DNA from: Cytophagales bacterium
GTDB taxonomy: Bacteria; Bacteroidota; Bacteroidia; Cytophagales; Spirosomataceae
NCBI GenBank assembly: GCA_004292855.1
Contig: RDXN01000068.1
Coordinates: forward strand, 1-51,577
Direction of reading: 5' to 3'
Length of the DNA: 51,577 nt
Shown here: piece after piece, positions 31,929-39,680 of the stretch
Layout of the letters: the number at the start of each line of letters is the position of its first letter
Position numbering within the stretch: position 1 is the first letter of the stretch
Position numbers and translations under genes: made by a program
Notes under the pieces: generated by a model
Told to the model about the DNA's origin: nothing
The model's input: only the letters and a program-made list of their open reading frames with translations
Database searches by the model: none

Positions 31929-32041
31929 TTCCACCATCGGAATCAACTTTTATAGAGTTGACGTGGGAGTCGAACCCACTACATCTGTTGCTCTACCCAC
32001 TGAGCTACCTTGCTCACGCAAGAGAAGGATTCGAACCTTCG
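31929..32041 (-). ncRNA. Tandem permuted tRNA-like modules (YrlA-type Y RNA candidate)
   Basis: On the minus strand, in order: a T-arm GAAGG-TTCGAAT-CCTTC (32040-32024); a hairpin CTTGC-GTGA-GCAAG with a GNRA loop (32022-32009) plus a flanking U-G pair; TA, as at tRNA positions 8-9; a canonical D-arm GCTC-AGTGGGTA-GAGC (32005-31990); ten bases; a second T-arm GTGGG-TTCGACT-CCCAC (31979-31963); a 6-bp hairpin GTCAAC/GTTGAT (31962-31942); and a short D-arm-like TCC-GATGGT-GGA. A closed acceptor-like stem between T-arm and D-arm is the permuted arrangement described for bacterial YrlA RNAs. No anticodon arm or open acceptor is present, so these are not ordinary tRNAs. The RNA lies directly upstream of slipin-rtcB on the same strand. 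Confidence 0.62.
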
Positions 32042-32261
32042 ATCTACAGACCCAGGTGACGAAACCGCCCGATTACCAACAGCATATCGATCCAGTCAGA
32101 GACCGCGACACTACGGGGCTATGCAGAAACCCGCGTCCGGTTTAGTCATCGTTCGCTTCCGTCGATACAAAGATTTGGGGCATCTGCGCAGTGTTTTTGC
32201 GTAGTTGAGATTATTTTTGAAAATTGTGAAAGAATTTTTAGACACCGGTACGCCGGAGCGG

Positions 32262-32465
32262 GAGGGGCACGGTGACGCACCGCACCGGCGGACCGGGAGG
32301 TACACGGAGAATTTGTCATCCCGACGCAGGAGGGATCTATCTTACTAACGCTCAACTTGAATAGTAACCGAGTAGATCCCTCCTGCGTCGGGATGACAAA
32401 AAACGCTGCTGGAAAACCTCCGTGTACCTCCCGGTCCGCCGGTGCGGTGCATCACCGTGCCCCTC
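32262..32465. repeat. Palindromic repeat, family D, copy 2, with a family A copy nested inside
   Basis: Outer arms 32262-32309 and 32418-32465 (48 bases each, one mismatch seen; right arm contains CCGGTGCGGTGCATCACCGT) enclose a family A palindrome with perfect 28-bp arms (32312-32339 and 32373-32400). Related outer sequence is at 39563-39672. It lies between the tRNA-like region and the WYL gene, so it separates two divergent units. Confidence 0.85.
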
Positions 32466-32481
32466 TGTGTCCCAATAAAAA

Positions 32482-33513
32482 ATGCCAGCAAACCGAAACG
32501 CGCTCGTTCGCTATAAAACACTCGACGCCTGCCTGCGGAATCGGCAGCGCACGTGGACCCTCGACGACCTGATGGAGGCCGTCTCGGATGCGTTGTATGA
32601 ATATGAGGGTATCGACAAGGGCATCAGTCGCCGGACGGTGCAGGCCGATTTGCAGTTGATGCGCAGCGACAAATTGGGCTATTTCGCGCCCATTATCGTG
32701 GTCGACAAAAAGTACTATACATACGAAGACCCTAGCTACAGCATCACGAATATTCCCTTGTCCGACAGCGATTTATCGCGCATGAACGAGGCCGTGGAGG
32801 TGCTGAAACAGTTTCGGGGTTTCTCGCATTTTGAGGCTTTGAACGAGGTTGTGCAGAAGCTCGAAGATCACGTGTACTCGACCGCGCGGAAGTCGGTGCC
32901 GGTGATCGACTTCGAGAAAAACGACAACCTGAAAGGGCTTCACCACCTCGATCAGTTGTACCGGGCGGTGGTGCAAAAACAGGCGATGAAGATTGATTAC
33001 CAGTCGTTTTCGGCGCGGCAATCGCAGACGATGATCTTCCACGTCTGGTGGTTGAAGGAGTTCAAAAACCGCTGGTTTGCCGTGGGTGAATGCACGGGAC
33101 GCAACCACGTGTTCAACTTGGCCCTCGACCGGATGCTGGCTCTCGAACCCGCGCTCGACGTAGACTATATTGCCAACCCCGGCATCGACCCTGATACGTA
33201 TTACCGCGACGTGATTGGCGTGTCGGTGAGTTCAAACATGCGGGCCTCGCAGGTGAAGTTATTGGTCACGAGCCTGCACGCGCCCTACGTGGAGACCAAG
33301 CCCCTGCACCATTCGCAGCGCGTGTTGGAACGCACCGACGCAGGTATGGTGATTCTGCTTCGGGTGCAGCTCAATTTTGAACTTGAAAAAGAAATCCTGT
33401 CGTTTGGCGATGGCATACAGGTACTCGAACCGCCCAAACTTAGGCAGGCTATCCGGCGTCGGTTGCGGGCGGGGGCCAGAGCATACGACCCACCTCAAGA
33501 CGACACCTTTTGA
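32482..33513 (+). CDS. WYL-domain transcriptional regulator
   Basis: A 343-residue protein with an N-terminal helix-turn-helix region (LDDLMEAVSDALYEYEGIDK, then GISRRTVQADLQLMR at ~42-56) and a central WYL domain from ~150 (QLYRAVVQKQAMKIDYQSF, then HVWWLKEFKNRWFAVGEC), where WWLKEF-RWF replaces the usual W-Y-L residues. A C-terminal WCX-like region ends near LRQAIRRRLRAGARAY. WYL regulators sense nucleic-acid or nucleotide ligands and control DNA-damage or phage-defence genes in several systems. It is divergent from the tRNA-like RNA-slipin-rtcB unit, which is its likely target. The following 262-base gap holds two small hairpins (CGTTA/TAACG at 33559-33574; TTGAAC/GTTCAA at 33586-33606) and the receptor promoter region. 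Confidence 0.85.
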   Translation: MPANRNALVRYKTLDACLRNRQRTWTLDDLMEAVSDALYEYEGIDKGISRRTVQADLQLMRSDKLGYFAPIIVVDKKYYTYEDPSYSITNIPLSDSDLSRMNEAVEVLKQFRGFSHFEALNEVVQKLEDHVYSTARKSVPVIDFEKNDNLKGLHHLDQLYRAVVQKQAMKIDYQSFSARQSQTMIFHVWWLKEFKNRWFAVGECTGRNHVFNLALDRMLALEPALDVDYIANPGIDPDTYYRDVIGVSVSSNMRASQVKLLVTSLHAPYVETKPLHHSQRVLERTDAGMVILLRVQLNFELEKEILSFGDGIQVLEPPKLRQAIRRRLRAGARAYDPPQDDTF

Positions 33514-33775
33514 GTGGATAGTCATTCGTCATGACGTAAAATCTTGACCGTATGCTCTCGTTATCGAAGTAACGTTGCGGCTCGTTGAACCGGTTTCTAG
33601 TTCAAATTAGCTACCGATTTGCCCTGTAAGATTATGATTTATTTAGCCAACTATTAAGTTTTTGGGCCGCATGTGAAACTTGTATTATGAATGCCTAGAG
33701 TGGGCGTTGTGATCCAAATCAGACGATGATGTAGCGGTATTTTTACCGAGTAGCCAGATTCCAGCTACGTACATC

Positions 33776-36700
33776 ATGTATCAACGTCTTACTTTTTTGA
33801 TCAGCCTGAGTCTACTTTTAGGACTCTGCATCTCATCACGTTCCTTTGGGCAGGCAACCGATGCCACCATCACCGGAACTATCAAGGGCAGCGACGGGGG
33901 TGTTTTGCCCGGTGCCACCATCACAGCCCGCAACGAGTCGACCGGGTATCAACTGAACACCATCTCGGCGGTCGATGGGCGGTACACAATCCGGCAGGCT
34001 CCGCTGGGTGGCCCCTACACCATCACGGTGTCGTACATTGGTTTTGCCAATCAGGTTCGTGCAGGGTATCGGCTCAACCAGGGTGATCAGGCGGTGGTCG
34101 ATTTCAATTTGGCTGAGAACACGGGCCAATTACAGGAGGTAACCGTCACCGAAAACGCCCTCAAAAGCCGCGTCGACAAACTGGGATCGTCGTTGGCCAT
34201 CACCAGCAGCAACATTGCCAAACTGCCTATCAGCAACCGGAGTTTTACGAGTTTGCTGGCCCTCTCGCCCCTGAGCAACGGGGGTAGCGTGGGCGGTCAA
34301 CTCCCCTCATCGACCAACTACCTCATCGACGGAGCGAGTGCCCGCAACAACCTCACGAGCGGTGCGTTGGGCAACGGGCCATTTTCGCTCTCGCTCGAAG
34401 CTATCCGCGAGTTTGAAATCAGCACCAACGACTACGACGTAACCAAAGGTCGGCAGGGTGGTGGGTCGGTGAGTGCCGTGACCAAATCGGGCACCAACAC
34501 CGTTACCGGAACAGCCTTCACGTATTACAACGCTAGCGGCCTGGCTAGTGCGCGGGATATTCGCGGCAACCCCCGGATCGTGGATTTCAAGCGGTTTCAG
34601 TACGGTTTCAGCCTCGGCGGGCCAATCATCAAAGACAAGCTGCACTATTTTGTGGCCCTAGACCGGCAAACCGAGTCGGCCCCGTTCTACATCGCCGACA
34701 TTCGGACCGATGCCGATGCCAACGCGCTCAATATCAGCAAGGCTGTGCTGGATAGTGTGATTACGATTGGACGGCAGAAATATGGCTTGAGCAACACGCA
34801 GCAGGTTGGCGAGTTCACCCGCGAGACGGTAGCCAACACCCTGTTCACGCGCCTGGACTGGCAAATCAACCCCCGGAACATCCTGACGTTCCGCAACAAT
34901 TTCAGCAACTGGAACAACCCCAACAGCACGAACGACAACTCGGCCATTAACTTGTTTGAGGTGTTCAGCGATTTCCGGTCACGGGAAAACAGCACCCTGG
35001 TTTCGCTACGGTCGACGTTGAAACCAACCCTCATCAACGAGTTGAAAGTGCAGTATCAGACCGTTAGTCGCAACTTCGAAGCCAACAGCCTGTTGCCTGC
35101 GGCCAACATTCCCCGCGCTATTGTGATGGTGCGTTCGGTGCTGCCCAATGGTCGCAGCAGCAACACTTCGGTACAGTTGGGTGGTCAGCGGTTTACGCCC
35201 GAACGCAACCTTGAGAACCAGATTCAGTTAGCCAACACGCTCTACTGGAACAAGGGCCGGTACAACTTTACGTTCGGCACCGACAACACGCTGACGTATC
35301 TGGACACGTATATCTCGAACGAGCAGAACGGACGGTTTGTCTTTAACAGCCTCGCCGAATTCAACAACCTGAACCCCTCGCGCTACGCCCGCGAAGTGCC
35401 CATTGCCGGGGTGCCGTCGGTGCAGCAATACGTGCTGAATGCCTCGCTATTTGGGCAGATGCAATTCAACCCCATTCCTGATGTGCAGGTGCAGGCGGGT
35501 TTGCGCTGGGATATGACCAGCTACCTCACCAAAGGCGATTACAACCCGACGGTGGAGCGTGCCTTGGGCCTGCGCACGGATGCGAACCCCACCGACTGGA
35601 ACAATTTTCAGCCGCGTATTCAACTGACTTACAACCCCGGTGGTCGCAACCGCGACATCGTACGCATTGGTGGCGGGGTGTTTTCGGCCTACGTGATCAA
35701 CTACGCGCAGGTGAACAACATCCAGAATAGCGGCACCAAAGTGGCGGCTATCGACGTAACGCGCCCCGCGAGTGCTACGGCGGTGAACCGGGTGCCGCGC
35801 CCCGATTTTGTAAGCTATCGCAACGATCCGTCCACCGCGCCGGGCATTCCCGCCGGTACTGCCCCGACTGCCATCGTATCGACCATCAACCTGAACGACC
35901 CCAATTTCCAGGTGCCGACCATCTACAAAGCCAATGCATCGTATAGTCACTTCTTCAGCGACAACTTCCGCATGGGCGTCAATGTGCTTTACACCCGGAC
36001 GCTCAACAACTACGTGTATCTGGACAAAAATATCGTCGATCAACCCGCCTTCACGTTGAGCAACGAGGATAACCGGGGCGTGTTTGTACCGGCCAACACC
36101 ATTGCCACCAACAGCGGACAGACTAACAACGTGCTCGGACGTAAAACGCAGGAGGTAGGCCGGACGCTGATGCTGACCAACGGTGCCAAACTGACAACGC
36201 TCACGTTTGTGGTGGATGGCGAACTTCGCCTGCCCCGCAACGGCTCGCTAGCGTTCAGCTACACCTGGAACGATGCTAAAGACAATACGTCGTACAACGG
36301 CAACGTGGCTAACACGTCTACCTTTCGACCCATCAAGAGCGACCCGCGCAGCCTGGATGAGATCAACTATTCAGACAACCATTTTCGCCACAAACTCGTG
36401 GCCTACGGATCGACACCTTCGTTCGGGGGCGTAGTGATGAGCGTTCGGTTTACGGGCGTTGGCGGCACGCGCTACTCGGTAACGGTCGATGGCGACATCA
36501 ACGGCGACTTTGTGGGTGGCCCCGGCAACGACAACGATCTGGCGTTTGTGTTCGACCCGAACAACCCCGAAGTAGCCGCAGCCGTCCGCACGTCGATGCA
36601 ACGAGTGCTCGACAACCCCGATAACCGTGCCGCCGACGCGATCCGCAACAGCATCGGCAGAATTTTTGACCGCAACGGGGGCGAAAATCCGTTTGCAGGC

Positions 36701-37012
36701 ACGTTCGACGTGCGTCTATCGAAGATTTTCAAGACCTACAAAACTCAGCGACTCGAGGCATCCATCGACGTGTTCAACTTCGGAAACTTTCTCGGCCAGG
36801 CCCTCGACGGTGTGATTACGCGGGGCAACGACGCCCAATCGGGGCGCAACTGGGGCGGCAATTTCAACCTCGGTCAGCAAACGTTGCTCACGCCGTCGGG
36901 CTTCAACGCCACCACCCGCCAGTATGTGTATCGGGTGAACGAGAGCGTGGGCGTTACCCAGAAAAACGGCACCCCCTATTCGGTTCAATTGGGCGCACGG
37001 TATTCATTCTAA
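33776..37012 (+). CDS. TonB-dependent receptor, Oar type
   Basis: A 1078-residue outer-membrane protein. A signal peptide (MYQRLTFLISLSLLLGLCIS, cut near RSFGQ) is followed by a carboxypeptidase-regulatory-like Ig domain (~28-110: ITGTIKGSDGGVLPGATITA, then DGRYTIRQAPLGGPYTITVS), a plug domain (~120-235: GSSLAITSSNIAKLP, and YLIDGASARNNL), and a long beta barrel ending in the aromatic terminal residue typical of BamA clients (QLGARYSF). Oar-like members of the family include large-solute or protein-translocating receptors; the substrate here is unknown. It appears monocistronic, with a strong terminator after it. Confidence 0.92.
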   Translation: MYQRLTFLISLSLLLGLCISSRSFGQATDATITGTIKGSDGGVLPGATITARNESTGYQLNTISAVDGRYTIRQAPLGGPYTITVSYIGFANQVRAGYRLNQGDQAVVDFNLAENTGQLQEVTVTENALKSRVDKLGSSLAITSSNIAKLPISNRSFTSLLALSPLSNGGSVGGQLPSSTNYLIDGASARNNLTSGALGNGPFSLSLEAIREFEISTNDYDVTKGRQGGGSVSAVTKSGTNTVTGTAFTYYNASGLASARDIRGNPRIVDFKRFQYGFSLGGPIIKDKLHYFVALDRQTESAPFYIADIRTDADANALNISKAVLDSVITIGRQKYGLSNTQQVGEFTRETVANTLFTRLDWQINPRNILTFRNNFSNWNNPNSTNDNSAINLFEVFSDFRSRENSTLVSLRSTLKPTLINELKVQYQTVSRNFEANSLLPAANIPRAIVMVRSVLPNGRSSNTSVQLGGQRFTPERNLENQIQLANTLYWNKGRYNFTFGTDNTLTYLDTYISNEQNGRFVFNSLAEFNNLNPSRYAREVPIAGVPSVQQYVLNASLFGQMQFNPIPDVQVQAGLRWDMTSYLTKGDYNPTVERALGLRTDANPTDWNNFQPRIQLTYNPGGRNRDIVRIGGGVFSAYVINYAQVNNIQNSGTKVAAIDVTRPASATAVNRVPRPDFVSYRNDPSTAPGIPAGTAPTAIVSTINLNDPNFQVPTIYKANASYSHFFSDNFRMGVNVLYTRTLNNYVYLDKNIVDQPAFTLSNEDNRGVFVPANTIATNSGQTNNVLGRKTQEVGRTLMLTNGAKLTTLTFVVDGELRLPRNGSLAFSYTWNDAKDNTSYNGNVANTSTFRPIKSDPRSLDEINYSDNHFRHKLVAYGSTPSFGGVVMSVRFTGVGGTRYSVTVDGDINGDFVGGPGNDNDLAFVFDPNNPEVAAAVRTSMQRVLDNPDNRAADAIRNSIGRIFDRNGGENPFAGTFDVRLSKIFKTYKTQRLEASIDVFNFGNFLGQALDGVITRGNDAQSGRNWGGNFNLGQQTLLTPSGFNATTRQYVYRVNESVGVTQKNGTPYSVQLGARYSF

Positions 37013-37032
37013 GTACTATATTCACACATGAA

Positions 37033-37070
37033 AAGGCCACTGGTTGAGAAATCAGTGGCCTTCTTTGTTT
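37033..37070. terminator. Rho-independent terminator after the TonB receptor
   Basis: AAGGCCACTG (37033-37042) pairs perfectly with CAGTGGCCTT (37053-37062), followed by CTTTGTTT. On the minus strand the stem is followed by TTTTCATG. It lies between convergent genes (receptor and MarR) and may serve both. Confidence 0.85.
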
Positions 37071-37072
37071 AG

Positions 37073-37789
37073 TTATCCAATACCGCCCACCATGCGCGTG
37101 TGAATCTCGTCGAACTCTGCGTTTTTGCCTTGTCGGTAATGGTCCGCGTGATAGCGGTCGAGTTTTTCCAGAATCTGCACCAACAAGGCTTTTTCGCCGT
37201 CCGTGAGCGAACTGTAGGCCACATCTGCGACGCGGTCCATCACCGGAAGAGCTTGTTGAATAGCCTCTAGTCCGTTCGATGTAATGCGTACGCGCTTGGA
37301 CCGGCGGTCGTGTTCGTCGGGGAATTCCTCGATAAAGCCCATGCCGATGAGCCGATTGATGATGTCGATCCCCGACGCAAATTCGGACATCATCTCGAAG
37401 ATCAGCTCACTTTTTTTGGGTGTCCCCATCTGGAGTAAAACCAGCAGATAAACGGGGTCTTCGATGCTTCTGAATTGGAGGGGCTGCATTGCCTTCTTCG
37501 AGTAAAAGTAGGCGTAGTTCGACAGTCGACCCACCAACGCCCCCAGCCGGGCTTCGGGCCGTATGGTCACCACCGACCGATTGGCTTTGCCAGTCAAGCT
37601 TTCGACCCACTGTTCGTCGATCAATTCTGCTTCGTCAAGCGTGGGTTGTTGCGAAGTTGGCGGCAAAGGCTGGACATGCTGAATGAGATAATGCAGACAA
37701 AATCCGGGCAAATCGGCATCAGGGGTCGTCTCGCTGTAGGCCGCCCATGCGTTCACCAGTTCCACTAATTTCTTCTCGCCACTATCCAT
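37073..37789 (-). CDS. MarR-family regulator of the adjacent export operon
   Basis: A 238-residue protein, longer than usual for MarR because of a ~95-residue N-terminal extension. The winged helix is in the centre: YLLVLLQMGTPKKSELIFEM, then SGIDIINRLIGMGFIEEF and the basic wing PDEHDRRSKRVRITSNG (~165-180). The C-terminal helix pair (LPVMDRVADVAYSSLTDGEK) fits the dimerisation region. It is divergent from the four-gene export operon, the usual layout for a MarR repressor of efflux genes. Three TTTCGTA half-sites lie in the shared intergenic region. Confidence 0.85.
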   Translation of the reverse strand: MDSGEKKLVELVNAWAAYSETTPDADLPGFCLHYLIQHVQPLPPTSQQPTLDEAELIDEQWVESLTGKANRSVVTIRPEARLGALVGRLSNYAYFYSKKAMQPLQFRSIEDPVYLLVLLQMGTPKKSELIFEMMSEFASGIDIINRLIGMGFIEEFPDEHDRRSKRVRITSNGLEAIQQALPVMDRVADVAYSSLTDGEKALLVQILEKLDRYHADHYRQGKNAEFDEIHTRMVGGIG

Positions 37790-37799
37790 ATCACTGTGA

Positions 37800-37889
37800 T
37801 TTCGTACTGATAACGGTTTTTTAGCTCCATTTAACTACGAAAATAAAATAATTTTCGATTTAACAAAACAATAGCTATGGTTTCGTAGT
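37800..37889. promoter_or_regulatory. Candidate MarR operators in the divergent promoter region
   Basis: TTTCGTA half-sites occur at 37800-37806 and 37881-37887, with the inverted ACTACGAAA at 37834-37842 matching TTTCGTAGT at 37881-37889. A 7-bp palindrome CGAAAAT/ATTTTCG spans 37838-37857. The region is strongly AT-rich between two divergent starts. Assignment to the adjacent MarR is inference. Confidence 0.45.
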
Positions 37890-37917
37890 AATATTGCTGT
37901 CAAATAGCACAATCACT

Positions 37918-38601
37918 ATGATTGCGGAACTAAAAGGAGCAGGTAAAGAGTATAAAACGGGCGATCAAACGATTGTGGCCCTCCAACCGACTACGCTCAA
38001 ACTCAACGAGGGCGAGTTGTTGCTCATCATTGGGCCGTCGGGGTCTGGGAAGACCACGTTGCTGTCGTTGTTGGGGTGCGTGATCTACCCCAGTCAGGGC
38101 GATTTATGGGTTGACGGCCAGCACGTGAATCAACTCAAAGAAACGGCGTTAGCTAAACTTCGGCTCAATACCATCGGGTTTGTATTTCAGAATTTTAACC
38201 TGTTGGCCCCGCTCACCGCCGAAGAAAACGTGATGATGCCCCTGCAACTCCAGGGCGTTAACGGCTCCGAGGCCCGCGACCGCACGCAACGCGCTCTGCA
38301 AACCGTAGGCATGACCGACCGACGCCGAAACCTGCCCAAACAACTGTCGGGTGGTCAACAGCAACGCATTGCCATTGCCCGCGCTCTCGTCACGAACCCC
38401 AAACTCGTGCTCTGCGACGAACCCACGGCCTCGCTCGATAAAGACTCGCTCGGCATTGTCATGAACGAACTCCGTACCCTCGCCGACGGGGGCAAATCGG
38501 TGGCCGTGGTTACGCACGACCCGCGCCTGAAGCAATACGCCCACCGGATTGTGGAGGTCGACAATGGCGTGGTAACGGAACTAAGTGGATTCAATAACTA
38601 A
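37918..38601 (+). CDS. ABC transporter ATP-binding protein (LolD/MacB/DevA type)
   Basis: A 227-residue ATPase with Walker A GPSGSGKTT (~39-47), Q-loop FVFQNFNLL, signature LSGGQQQR, Walker B LVLCDEP and the switch His in VVTHDPRLK. The start is the ATG at 37918 (MIAELKGAGKEYKTG); the frame from 37894 uses TTG. It powers the FtsX-type permease encoded two genes downstream. Adaptor, permease and outer-membrane channel genes follow in one operon, so it belongs to a tripartite exporter rather than an importer. Confidence 0.92.
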   Translation: MIAELKGAGKEYKTGDQTIVALQPTTLKLNEGELLLIIGPSGSGKTTLLSLLGCVIYPSQGDLWVDGQHVNQLKETALAKLRLNTIGFVFQNFNLLAPLTAEENVMMPLQLQGVNGSEARDRTQRALQTVGMTDRRRNLPKQLSGGQQQRIAIARALVTNPKLVLCDEPTASLDKDSLGIVMNELRTLADGGKSVAVVTHDPRLKQYAHRIVEVDNGVVTELSGFNN

Positions 38602-38606
38602 CTGAA

Positions 38607-39557
38607 ATGAGAGCTATTTTCCTATTAATCAACCTTGTTTTTCTGACAGCCTGTTCGGGCGACAACGAGCAAAAAGCCGCCGAGCAAGCCGCCGATTCGG
38701 TGCGGACCGTGCAAACGCCTAAACAGGTGAACGAGGTGGTGGGCGTTGCCGTGATCGAACCGGCGGCCCGCATCTCGCAACTCTCCGCCGAAACGGGTGG
38801 GTTGGTGCGGACCGTAAACGTCGAAATTGGGCAGCAGGTCCGCAAGGGGCAGGTGCTGCTTACGATGGACAACGCCGTGGAAACGGCTCAACTCCGGCAG
38901 GCCAATGTAAAGATCAAAACCCAGCAGGACGCCATCGAAACGGCCCGGCAGAACCTGCAAACCCTGCGCGTTCAACTCCAAAAGGCCGATGCCGACCTGA
39001 AACGTAACGAGACGTTGTTTGCAGGCAAAGCATTGACTCAACAAGACTTAGATGACTCGCGCTACACGTCTCAGAACCTACAACAGCAAATCCGGGCGTC
39101 GGAAGCGCAGGTCCGGCAGGCCGAGGGCCAAATTGGCTCGCTTAGGGCCGACATTCAGTATGCGGGCACCGTTGCTGGTCTGAAAACGGTGAAAGCCCCC
39201 GCCAACGGGACCATCCTTAGCCTCGACGCTAAGGTGGGTCAATACTTGAGCAACAACCAGTCGATTGGGGAGTTTGCGCCCGCCGGTCCGCTCGTAGCCG
39301 TGACGGAGGTCGACGAGTTGTTTGCCCTGCGGGTGAAGGTCGGGCAGCGGGCGTATGTGCGTCCGCAGGGTAGCGACGAACGCCTGACCACGGGCACGGT
39401 GGTGCTGGCATCGCCCTACCTCCGTAAGAAATCGCTTTTCTCCGATAATGCCCAAAACCTCGAAGACCGGCGCGTACGCGAGGTTCGCGTACAACTCGAC
39501 AACCCTGGTCAAGTGATCATTGGCGCACGAGTTGAATGCGTCATTAACGTAAAATAA
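38607..39557 (+). CDS. HlyD-family periplasmic adaptor lipoprotein
   Basis: A 316-residue membrane-fusion protein. The N-terminal signal ends in the lipobox LTAC (Cys ~16), so it is probably a lipoprotein held to the inner membrane. A lipoyl/barrel-sandwich half (GGLVRTVNVEIGQQVRKGQV) precedes a long alpha-helical hairpin (~95-180, Gln-rich: QARQNLQTLRVQLQKADAD style), then the second lipoyl half (VKAPANGTILSLDAKVGQYL) and a beta-barrel domain with LVAVTEVDELFALRVKVGQR. It bridges the ABC permease and the TolC-like channel. It starts five bases after the ATPase gene. Confidence 0.9.
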   Translation: MRAIFLLINLVFLTACSGDNEQKAAEQAADSVRTVQTPKQVNEVVGVAVIEPAARISQLSAETGGLVRTVNVEIGQQVRKGQVLLTMDNAVETAQLRQANVKIKTQQDAIETARQNLQTLRVQLQKADADLKRNETLFAGKALTQQDLDDSRYTSQNLQQQIRASEAQVRQAEGQIGSLRADIQYAGTVAGLKTVKAPANGTILSLDAKVGQYLSNNQSIGEFAPAGPLVAVTEVDELFALRVKVGQRAYVRPQGSDERLTTGTVVLASPYLRKKSLFSDNAQNLEDRRVREVRVQLDNPGQVIIGARVECVINVK

Positions 39558-39562
39558 TTTTA

Positions 39563-39672
39563 GACACAGAGGAGCACCAAGACGCACGGAGGACCACAGA
39601 GAAAAGATTGGTTGCACACATGATTAAAAAAACTCTGTGTAACTCCGTGCATCACCGTGGTCCTCTGTGTCC
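39563..39672. repeat. Palindromic repeat, family D, copy 1
   Basis: Left arm 39563-39601 and right arm 39633-39672 are imperfect inverted copies (right arm contains CTCCGTGCATCACCGTGG and CTCTGTGTCCC). It lies inside the export operon between the adaptor and permease genes and ends nine bases before the permease ATG. Confidence 0.82.
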
Positions 39673-39680
39673 CAAAAAAC

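Noticed and set aside
31963-32040. An ordinary tRNA gene on the minus strand (D-arm and T-arm matches)
   Set aside because: Only ten bases separate the D-arm from the following T-arm, so there is no anticodon arm, and the acceptor strands on either side do not pair. The permuted, closed-acceptor reading fits better.
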